This document shows, in pieces, positions 43,585 through 55,500 of a stretch of DNA of 64,000 nt. This DNA is from Costus lasius. Lineage: Eukaryota; Streptophyta; Magnoliopsida; Zingiberales; Costaceae. The position numbers and the translations under genes are program-made. Numbering within the stretch: position 1 is the first letter of the stretch; every line of letters begins with the position of its first letter. The notes beneath the pieces were generated by a model. That model searched no databases. It worked only from the letters and a program-made list of their open reading frames with translations, and was not told the origin of the DNA. The stretch spans positions 126,620,499 to 126,684,498 of the forward strand of contig CM050446.2 in the NCBI GenBank assembly GCA_027563935.2, given 5' to 3'.

Positions 43585-46500
43585 ATGGAGACGGAGTGGG
43601 AGGAGATTGGGGATTGGTGGCCTTCTTCCTCGTCGTCCTACCCCATCCCTCGCGGTCTCCGCCATCGTCTGCTCGAGTTCCTCCTCCAGTCTGCATCGGT
43701 ATCTCCCTTTCCTCGGCTTATGGCCTATCTAATTGCTCGAGATCTCGATGGACCGTGATTACAAATCCCTAATAATAGTCTTGATTTCCCTGGCAAAAGC
43801 AACTCCAAATCACTCCTGTCGTCAAGTATACGTCCTTATCCTTCTTCGCCGATCGGTTCCTCCCGTCGCTTCGCAGGCGCGCAGTCCCTTATTCCAGATC
43901 CCCCAGGATGCTCTTCGTGTTTCTCGTTATCTAGTTGTTGTTAGTCGTGTTCGTTCTCGATTTGTTACGCAGGAGAGCGCGGTCGGTCAAGGAGATGGGT
44001 GGTGCGAGCTGGCTATTGCAGCCCCTTAGGGAGAGCAATCTGCAGCTCTTTGCGCTCGCCTCAATTTGGATTTCGAGCAAAGTAAAACGTGATTCATTCT
44101 TTCGGTTGTATTTCCTGTTTTATGTTATTGGGGATTTTTTTTCAGCATTATGTTGCTTAATGATTTAATCTTTGTATGGGGCATTTTGTTGTCTTCTAGG
44201 TTCACAACAGCCGCCCACTTTCAGTGAAGAGTCTGAAGTCTTTGGGCGATAACCTCATTAGCGATCAGCATTTCACTAGCCAAGATTTTGTTGAAGCAGT
44301 AAGTCTTGAGTTTTGTTTTGATGATATCTGTTCTCTCTTTAACCTCATTTATCTGGATAAGTCAGCATATGTTGCATGTTTGCAGGAGTTGGTTTTCATG
44401 GAGGTATGATATATCTGTAAATGATTATTGGTTCTTTGTGCCATAATGGTTCCAATTCAGAGTCTGCAGGTGTTGGATTTTGATATTGGAGCTTCCAGTG
44501 TTAGTTTCATCTTCTTGGAGGATCTTCTCATTCAGTTCAGGTAGCTTGTCGATAGTTACTTCTTCATATTCCTTTATATCAAATAGGAGTTCAAAATGAC
44601 AGCATTGGATAACTGATATGTTAACTTATATTGTACTATACCTTATGATTAGTTTCTATGATATGATGAGCTGAGAATTCTCGTGATTCTGTAAACTTCT
44701 TGTGAGCTGCAGGGAACTCTCGAAGTTTGGTGAGCTCGTAAGACTTGATGTGTGCATGGACATCATAGATCTTCTTTATGAAACGGAAGACAATTCCATG
44801 CTTTTCTGCTCCCCCATTTCTCTTGCTGCTTCTGTTCTTGTAAGTTAATTACCCCATCAATAGGAGTTTATCTTCATTTTTTTTACATGCAGCAAAGTCT
44901 TTCATTTTTTTTTTCAGATTGCCGCATATGTTATATCAGTCCCTAAGCAAACATGGGAATTTCCACTTATTCCTTGGGGTAAGATCCCACATCACATCTT
45001 AATAGATTTGACCTTTTTTTTTTTTACTTTTGCCTACTTAATTGCAAAGTTTCTTTATATATGTAAATTCTTGGCAGTGCTTTCTTTTGCTTGGTTTTTG
45101 AAATTCTTCACCTTTTCTAGTAGTGTCCACAGTATTTGATTGAATCAAGTTACAATGCACAATTTGAGCATGGACTAATCTATTTATATATGTCTAGTTA
45201 TAGGAAAGGTATATAAAACAAAATGTACTAGATGGCTTGACCGTTTTGTACCAATCTGAGCATGGACTAATACATAGAGCATAGGTGAGCCACTTTGTTT
45301 GGTTTTTTAGCTTTGTATCGGTTGTTACTAATCATATCGAGTTTAAATTGGTGGAGCTTGTCAGTACTAATGGGTTCTACCAAAGATTAGTTAAAAAAGA
45401 TTGTTAGGTGTACAAATCGACTCCACTAGTTGGCACACCTAACCGGTTGTAGGGATTGGTCAGTTCTAATGGTCAACCAAAAATTTTAAAAAAATAGTAG
45501 TTGAATGTACCTATTATCTACAATTGATGAGGAAAAATATTGTATGAAGAAACATCTTCTACATTGTGAGGCACAAAATGATTCAATACAATAACGTAAA
45601 CATAGATGATGGGGTGTTGGTGGTGGGGTTAGTGAGATTGAGACATATGTGCTCATGATGCAACAACAATAGAGTTGTGAATAAGGCTACATGCATACCA
45701 CACAATATGAAGACTATGACGGCCACTCAGATAGACCTGTTGGTAGCATGATACATCAATATAAGAAGAGAGGTAAGAGTTTAACTTAAATAAAGCAAAG
45801 AACCCAAACTTTAGAGGACTATAAGAAAAAGAGATGTACTCTATTATTAGAGTCGAGTGGCTCATCACAGTCACAATTGACTTATGAAGAATATAATTTA
45901 GAAGGAGCTTATATATAGTCACATCCTATTTCAATTCCCATGTCAATTCCAGTATCATCCCATAGGCAGGAGTGACCACACAAGTTCAATGAGCATACAG
46001 ATTTTAACATACTAGGAGCACATGTCTTGGGATGACTTCCAAATATACGCATTTATAAAACTACAAGATAGGAATAAGGCGCATGCTCTGTTGCATGTTC
46101 ATATAGTTGTCATTCATTTTAGATGTAAACTATAAGATATGTGTATCAATTTATCAAAAATTTCTCATATTACATATCATATTTGATTGATTTCATTTTT
46201 TTTTTCATCTCTAGGCATATTATAATTGTTTAAATCCATTGTCTTCGAAGTTAAATTGTATCAAAACATCAAATTAACTATCAAAATATTATTTTTGGAA
46301 AAACAACTTGCTTTGAGATGGACTAAAGTGAGCTGACCATACTATATGTCGGTACAATAGATATACCGATGATTGAGATAACCAATATTTCAAACCTTGG
46401 TTATAGGACATTCATGAATTGTATGTAGAAGAAATGAAAATATTGTTTTTAATAAAGACAAACATATCACTGAATATGTGGGGTGCTAAAGATGCATTTA

Positions 46501-49500
46501 CTATAATATTACTCTAAAGTCAAGTAGAAGTTATTAGTGAAATACCTCCTCATGAAGGCGCTAGTTTGTTTAACCTGTAGACTTTTGTTATTAATAATGT
46601 CAATATCAAATTCTTCTTTTCCCGTACCACTTGCATTTTGAAGTTACCTATGACATTCTCTAATATTTTAATTTCTAGAACACATGTTATGTTCTGTTTT
46701 TCTCAACAGTTTTTATTTGAATATGAAATATTGTCAAATTTAGTTTTTTTTTTCTAATGAGATTCAACCATTAGAAAGCTTCCTTCCCTCCGTCATCAAT
46801 GGTGAACCTTGTGAATTAAGGACCTTTTTTCCTCCTTGAGTTGCCATATTATTTTCTACTGTCATCTCTACTCTATTTATATTAATGAGAATTCTCTTAT
46901 GCTTTTATATCAACTTTAATTGGCATGTCCCGTAGTAAAATTTGATCCATAATTCAATTGCTTCTACGCTTGATTTGGCCACTACTTTTCTAGGAACTAG
47001 ATTGCCTCCTAAAAGTAGCATGAGTTCTCTCGTTGCTCGTTGGAGAATCTAAGAAGCATTAGTTCATCATTTAATCTAGAGGTGTTCTTGATTTTGATAT
47101 TAAAGGCCCCTCCCCAGAGTAGCCATGAAATATCTCAAAATTCTTAGGATATGTATCCTTGAAGGGAATAGAGGAGGGAAAAGAAAGAAAATTTTTTTCT
47201 CTTATTTCCTTGGAGAGAAGGAAATGGAGGGAAAGAAAAATTGAGTCAACTTCCCTCTCTTTTTCCCTCATTTTGGTTCCATCCAAATTGGGTGGAAACC
47301 ACCTAACAAAAATTTCTTTTCTTTTATTTTTCTTTCCCTGGTTCCTTTTCCTTCCTTTCACTTTGCTTTTGCCTCAGGTAAACACAATATTAGAGTTGAT
47401 TCCCAATGAACTTGACATGGAGGCTCAAGAATAGACCAATCACATTCATAGAGAAAGAGAGGGTAGGTCTCCTACTCTTAACTAACTGAACTTAACTGCT
47501 AATGTACAATGTCCTCTAGAATTCTTCTTGACTTATATTAGCTTGACAATCGGATCCACAGGAGCATCAACAAATTCAATCGCCAATATCCCAATCTCTT
47601 GAAGCACATTGAGCACATACATTCTTTATGAGAAGTAGATGTCTCTACCTATTTGAGCAACCTTATTACACAAAATGTCTTAGATTTTCTTGGTTCTTGT
47701 TTTGAAAATGTTGATGGAGATGGACTTACAATTTCCTGGTTGTTGAAGTTCTCACTTGTGATGATAATGATTTCTCCACATACAATCAAGAGAGCTAGTT
47801 TGCAGGATGGTGAGTAGTATTGAAGCACAAAATAATGTGGTACAATTGCTTGTTCCAAACAGAATAAGAACATAACTAAAATTTCAAACTAATGTGCTAG
47901 AAGATTATTTTTATACTTGCTGGAATTTCCTCGGTTTGTAGGCAAGGTCAAATCCTCATAATAAGATTTCTCAATATACACCACACTATCAAGAAATACA
48001 ATGTGGAAGTACATTTTTGACATTTAGTTGATGAATTGGTCTTTTACAAAGTCTTTCTAATATGAAAAAAAGAACAAAATGCAATCTTAGTTACAAGGGA
48101 AATTGTTTGGACATCTAAGATCATAAAGTCATAACCTTCAAAGTCATAACCTCAATCCCTTCTCAACAGTCAAGCAAGTGCGCGGTTTCTTAGGGCTCAC
48201 AGGTTACTACCGTCTCTTTGTAAAAGACTATGGGAAGATAGCCAAACCGCTCACTTCCATATTGAAGAGGGAGGGGTTCCAATGGAGTGGGGAAGCTCAA
48301 GAAGCTTTCGATCAGCTGAAAGAAATTATGACAACCGTTCCGACGCTAGTCTTGCCAGATTTTTCCAAGGAGTTTACTGTGGAGTGTGACGCATCGGGAA
48401 GAGGACTTGGGGCGGTTCTCATGCAGCACGGAAGACCGTAATGTTACCGAACCAGTCCCCACATGGCGGGTCTACACCCGTCGAACCCACAAAGGGCCAG
48501 GTTCAGTGAATGGTGGCAGCCCAAGGGATAGAGGGAATGGGGAGTGAATAGTGGAAGCCCACAGGACAGAGGGAAAGGGGGAATGAATGGTGGCAACCCA
48601 AGGGACATAGGGAAAGGGGAATGAATGGTGGCAACCCAAGGGACATAGGGAAAGGGGAATGAATAGTGGCAACCCAAGGGGGAGTGAATACTATATAAAG
48701 GGTAAGGAGGAGAGGGAAAAGGTTATGACTTTTGTATTAGCTAAACATTGGGACGTTGTTTCTCGCCGTCTCATCCGGTTGAGGTTGTTATTTTCTTCAT
48801 TAGATAATATTGCATTTTGCTTGCGTTTTCTTCGGATCGTATCAATTGGTCCGACCTGTCGGATCCGAAGAGAGGGAAAATCCATACGGGAGTAACAAAC
48901 GCCGTCATTATGACGGTGGCGAAAGAAACGTACGATTCTGAGGATTGCCGTGACAGATGGCATCGACGAGGAGTGAGACTCGCTTGGAAAATCTGGAAAA
49001 GTCCCTAGTAGATCTACAAGTGACAATGGCGACTATACAAACGGATTTGCAAACCACCGGAGAAGATCGGAGGCAGGAAGTTCTGACTTTGGCTGAGGAA
49101 AGGCGAAAGGCTTTAGAAGAACGCCGCCAACATCAGGAAGAAATCACGGAGTTACATAATTTGTTGACAGATATGACACGAGATAAGAGAACGGAGCATA
49201 TAGCAAATCATTCCGTGGTAGGAGGATCGTGGGGTAACCAGGGCCCAGAGGAAGTAATGGAGGCTCTAGATGGTCAACAAGAGCCTTACTAGCCACCTCG
49301 TATGCGTGAAGAACGTTGGTCGCCAGGAGACTTGGGTGTGGGCCAACAGCCCCCAGCACTACATAATGAGGCGAGGCGTTATGGCGGTAGCCGAACAGGC
49401 GGAGAGGGTGATCGTGAATCAGTGTGGAGTGAGGACGGTCGATTGATGCACCGACGCGTGGAATTGCCGGCTTTCGATGGAAATGACCCGGTAGGATGGA

Positions 49501-52500
49501 TAGCCAGGGCGGAACAATATTTTGATATCCAGGGCACATCCGATAACTACAAGATACCCTTAGCTTTTATCAGTATGGAGGGTCCTGCAAATCAGTGGTT
49601 CTGTTGGGTGAGGCGGTGAGTTCCAAATCTTACTTGGGAGGGATTAAAGGCGGAGTTGGTACAACGGTACAGCGAGTACCCAGCCACCAACGCATATGAA
49701 CGGCTGGCGGCTCTGGAACATGGCTCCTGGATGGTGACGGAGTACATAACAGCCTACGAAGAAATTGTCTCTCAGATACCGGACCTTACAGAATAACAAT
49801 ATCTGGGATTTTTCCCGAAGGGATTGAGGCCGGAAATTCGAGAAAAGGTACGGCCATTCTTCCCCAATACCATACTTCGGGCAATGACTTTAGCCCGAGT
49901 TATTGAGAAGGAGGTTGTTGGCGGAGGTGACTTGAAGACCCAAACTCCCCCAAAAGTTTCTCCGGGAAGGGGACAACCAATGTGGGGGGATTCACATCTA
50001 GTAAGGCGTCATGGGTATCGACAACCTCCTCAACGACGTCGTTCTCGAGGGGGAGCGGGAATCAATCAGTGCAACACAACGGTCCACGCACCCTTCCTAG
50101 AGAGGGGAGTCACACACGATTGTCCACGGGCAGTGTGACGCAAGAAGATCGGGCGAGAGGAGGAAGAGCTATGTCGTGTCAGGACTATATCAGCAAAAGA
50201 GAAAAGGGATTGTGTTTTCGATGTGACCAACCTTACCATCCTATGCATCAATGTGGCAATAAAAGTCTACAAATCACCCTGCTCGCGGAGGAGGATGAAA
50301 CACCAGCAGAAATCAATGAAGAGGCTAATGCAGGGGAAAATGATATAGCATGAGGAAGAGGAGAATTGGAGTTTTCCCAATGCAACCAAATGGAGTTGTC
50401 CCTGTTCTCGACCGGCGGCATCACAGGGCCCCACACTATGAAACTCAAGGGGATCATCAACGGTACCTTGGCCACTGTACTCATTGATAGTGGAGCCAGC
50501 CACAATTTCATATCACACCAGCTAGTACTGACACAAGGCTGGCCGGTTATCCTTACACAGACATACAAGGTTAGTCTTGGAGACGGGGGCCAGGTAACTG
50601 CCCAAGGCAAATGCGAACGATTAATTGTTAAGTTGGGCGACTACAGTACGATATTGCAAGCTTACTTGTTCAACTTGGGAGGGGTTGATATGGTGCTTGG
50701 CATGGCATGGTTGGAAACATTAGGTGAAATCAAAGTGGATTGGGGCCAAAAATATATGGAGATTTTACAGGAGGGTAGCGAGCGCATTCTCAAAGGGGAT
50801 CCATCTCTGATCCGCGCGCCGATCACACCAAAAGGGCTGAGCCGTAGTGCCGTACATTAGAGGTGGACTTCCAAGGAATTTTATGGGCGATTGAACAATT
50901 TTCATTGGATATGGGTGGACAAGGGCAATTGAATCAACAGCAAAACAACCAACTGCAGTCCTTGTTGGCCGAATATGAGGATGTGTTTTCAGAAATTATG
51001 GGACTCCCACCCACCCGAAATTTTGACCACGCAATTGTCACCCAGGCTGGCGAGGGACCGGTGCGAGTGAGACCCTATCATTATGCTTATCACCAGAAGG
51101 ATGAGATGGAACGGTTGGTGCAACAGATGTTAATGGCAGGTGTTATTCAAACAAGTTCGAGCCCCTATTCCAGCCCGGTAATTCTAGTAAGAAAAAAAGA
51201 CGGAAGCTGGCGATTCTGCGTAGACTATCAAGCGCTCAACGCCATCACGATAGCTGATAAGTACCCTATCCCTGTCATTGAGGAGCTGATTGACGAACTA
51301 TATGGGGCGGAGTACTTCTCCAAGATTGATTTACGATCGGGGTATTATCAAATCAGAGTTAAACCCGAGGATATTCACAAGACAACCTTCCGCACCCATT
51401 CCGGCCATTACGAATTTCGGGTGATGCCCTTTGGCCTCAAAAATGCCCCGGCGACGTTCCAAACTGTGATGAATGAAGCATTCCGGCCCTACTTACGCAG
51501 GTTTATATTAGTTTTTTTTGATGATATACTAATTTACAGCAGGACATGAGAACGACATTTGGTACACTTGCGCCTAGCTTTGGACGTGCTACGAGATAAT
51601 CAACTGGTGGCCAATAAATCCAAGTGCAATTTTGGGCAGACCCAGGTGGAGTACTTGGGCCATATCATCCAGCCTGGAGGAGTTGCCATGGATCCCAAGA
51701 AAATAAGCAGTGTTAGACAATGGCCAACCCCAACAACAGTCAAGCAAGTGCACGGATTCTTAGGGCTCACAGGTTACTACCGTCGCTTTGTAAAAGACTA
51801 TGTAGAAGAGGGAGGGGTTCCAATGGAGTGGGGAAGCTCAAGAAGCTTTCGATCAGCTGAAAGAAATTATGACAACTGCTCCGACGCTAGTCTTGCCAGA
51901 TTTTTCCAAGGAGTTTACTGTGGAGTGTGACACATCGGGAAGACGACTTGGAGCGGTTCTCATGCAGCACGGAAGACCGGTTGCTTACTTTAGCAAGACA
52001 TTGTCAAACAGCAATCTGGCCAAGTCCACATATGAAAAGGAACTTATGGCACTAGTTCTAGCAGTTCAACATTGGAGACCTTACTTATTGGGGCGAAAGT
52101 TCAAGGTTCATACGGACCAAAAGGCACTACGGCACATCCTTGAATAGCGGATCACAACTCCAGACCAACAAAACTGGTTAGCCAAGCTTTTGGGGTACGA
52201 CATGGAGGTCTTGTATAAACCAGGAAATGATAACAGAGCCGCATATGCCTTGTCAAGAATACCAGAACATGCAGACTTAGCGGCTCTATCCGTACCCTTC
52301 TCGGTGGACATTGACCGGCTGCAGGCAGAGGTAGTAGCGGATCAGGTCTTGAAGAAAATTATGGATGAATTGCGGCAACACCCAACCAAGGAATCTTTCT
52401 TTGAGCTACAGAAGGGACAATTGCTGTATAAAGGGAGGATAGTGATTCCGGCCGGTTCTAGTTGGGTACAGACTTTTTTTCAAGAATGTCACAACACTCC

Positions 52501-55500
52501 AACTGGGGGCCATTTTGGAGCTTACCGCACATATAGACAAATTGCCGATAATGTCTATTGGATCAATATGAAAAAGGATGTGTACAAGGCAGTAGCAGAA
52601 TGTGTTGTCTGTCAACAGCAGAAGTACCAAACCACATCACCAGCTGGCTTACTCCATCCTCTACCAATACCGGACCATGTATGGGAGGACATAGTGATGA
52701 ATTTTGTTACTGGGCTGCCACGTTCCAAGGGGGTGGACACTATATTGGTAGTGGTCGACAGACTATCCAAGTATGGTCATTTCTGCGAAACACCCGTACT
52801 CCGCTAGCTCGGTGGCGGAACTATTTGCTAAAGAAGTGGTGCGACTGCATGGGGTACCAAATTCTATTGTGAGTGATCGCGACCCAGTTTTTATCATCCG
52901 ATTCTGGTCAGAACTATTCCGCCACCAGGGTACGAAGCTACGAATGAGTTCTGCCTACCATCCGGAAACCGATGGACAGTCCGAGGTACTCAATCGATGC
53001 CTCGAGACCTATCTGCGATGCTTTGCTTCGGAACAACCTAAGGAATGAGCCTCGTGGTTGCATTGGGCAGAGTACTGGTACAACATGAGTTTTCACTCAG
53101 CGGCAGGTCAGACACCATTCAAGGTAGTGTACGGCCGCCCACCACCCACCCTACAACGGTATGTTCTGGGCGAATCGGCCGTGGATGCTGTCGAGCGCAC
53201 CTTGTTGAACCGTGATGAGATACTGCGGCAACTCCGATATAACCTGTACCGGGCCCAACAGAGAATGGTGAAGTTTGCTAATGTACACCAACGCGACGTG
53301 AGTTACAATGTCGGCGACTTGGTTTATATTAAGCTTCGACCCCATCGTCAACACTCGGTAGCTCGCCGAGTTAATCAAAAGCTTGCTGCTCGCTTCTATG
53401 GCCCATTTCGCATCACCCAACGCATTGGCACGGTGGCTTATCGTTTGGATCTCCCTCCCCATTCCAGGATTCATCCCGTGTTCCACGCATCGCAAATTAA
53501 GCGGGCCTGTGGGGCTCATGTGGCTCAAGCAGATTTACCAGTAGGGATGGAGACCGAGTTATCTATTCAGTGTGTTCCAAGGGATATTCTCATCCGTTGG
53601 ACCTCCAAGACTGATGGGGAGGCAACATGGGAAGATGTGGATATTATGAGCGAGCAGCTTCCAGAGTTTACCCACAGCCTTGGGGACAAGGCTATTCTTC
53701 GTGAGGACGGTAATGTTACCGAACCAGTCCCCACATGGCGGGTCTACACTCGTCGAACCCACAAAGGGCCAGGTTCAGTGAATGGTGGCAACCCAAGGGA
53801 CAGAGGGAATGGGGAGTGAATTGTGGAAGCCCAAAGGACAGAGGGAAAGGGGGAATGAATGGTGGCAACCCAAGGGACATAGGGAAAGGGGAATGAATGG
53901 TGGCAACCCAAGGGGGAGTGAATACTATATAAAGGGTAAGGAGGAGAGGGAAAAAGGTTATGACTTTTGTATTAGCTAAACATAGGGAAGTTGTTTCTCG
54001 CCGGCTCATCCGGTTGAGGTTGTCATTTTCTTCATTAGATAATATTGCATCTTGTTTGCGTTTTCTTCGGATTGTATCAAAGTACATTTTTGACATTTAG
54101 TTGATAAATTGGTCTTTTACAAAGTCTTTCTAATATGAAAAAAAGAACAAAATGCAATCTTAGTTACAAGGGAAATTGTTTGGACATCTAAGATCATAAA
54201 GTTTGAGTATTAATCTTTGAGCAATCAATAATGCCATGAAGACAAGTTTTTGAGCCCTTAAGATAGATTGAGAATCATAATTGAAGCCAACAAAGTCATG
54301 AAAGTACCGGTCTATATCGCGGGATAAGAAGTAAAATCAAAGAATAAAAAAACCTTTTCCTACTACTTGTGGTATATATCTCTTTGAGATTAGTCCAGAA
54401 TGGGTATATGTAGTGGCTGTACATCTACTATGTACTGATCCGAGACAGAAGTAATATATCATTATAAACTAGATTTTAAACCTTGACTAAACTTAGAGTG
54501 TCACAAAAGAGGGTTCTCATTAGTATTCTTAGAGCAATAGGAAGTTAAAGTCAAATTAATTTCTAGGATCAAAGAGGATGTTAGATAGAGGAGGGGTGTC
54601 TTTGACTAGATTAGTGAGGTTCTTTTACTATAGGTCTTTAATTATTGATTCTATGAATCAAGTATTTTGGTATGGGTTTCTTTATTCTCCCACGCATATT
54701 TGGTATCAAATTGAATAAGATAGAAATAGGATTAAGAGGAATATTTATAATAGACTTGATAATGGAATATGCGTGAGAGAATAAAGAAGTTGACTCAAGA
54801 ATGATAAATAACATAAAACTCAGGAGAGTAATGGCAAGATTCTTTTCACTTATTTCTTTTAGTTTAGGGCACCCTTCTTTACTCATCCTGTTACATACTC
54901 CTTAATAAATGGTGTTATATAATTCAAGAAAGGATCATGAGATACTAACTAATAATCTATATACATAATTGTAAACTGAAAACAAATATTTCTAAGTCCT
55001 AGAAACTAAAACATAACCAACAAGAATCATTATGCACCAAATCCAAATAAGTCTAGTTGGCATAGGAAGTTCTTAAGTCCAAGTCTCCAAATGTTCATGC
55101 ACAATAATTTTAACTGGGACATCAATTCGCTAATCAAATGCTAAAACGAACATGCAAAGTCAGAGTATCAATTATCAGCCATCAAGTAATCAAGTAACAT
55201 GCAACATCAACTCTATTGGAAAGCATGGAAGATGACAAATTAGGATCCATTTATTTATCGTGGTTATTATTAATTATAGGATTTTGGCTAAGTTTAAATT
55301 ACTGTGTGGTTATTATTATCCTTGAAGCCTATATATAGGCCTAACAAGTATTATAATGCGCATTGTACATACTTCGATGTAATGGACATAGTTTAGTTTT
55401 CTCTCTTTCTTATTCTCATGCTCCAATATGTTATCTGAGCAAAATTCATCCTCTTAGAGTTTAAACTAGGTTTTTTAGGCATGTGTCTCTCGGCTGATGG

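Larger units (their letters stand above)
48507..54079 (+). mobile_element. Ty3/Gypsy retrotransposon in the cyclin intron, decayed
   Basis: LTRs 48507-48844 and 53779-54079 surround a gag-pol interior with order Gag, protease, RT, RNase H, integrase. At 5.6 kb with about 300-bp LTRs it fits the compact Reina-like chromoviruses; the clade is inferred. It is in the same orientation as the cyclin gene. The right edge is followed by AAGTA; the same AAGTA occurs at 48007 in the duplicated host DNA, so it may be the original 5-bp target. A standard tRNA-Met primer site is not obvious after the left LTR. Confidence 0.85.

Noticed and set aside
48507..48700. CRISPR-like repeat array
   Set aside because: Units are adjacent without unique spacers, inside a plant LTR, and vary between paired LTRs; this is a minisatellite.
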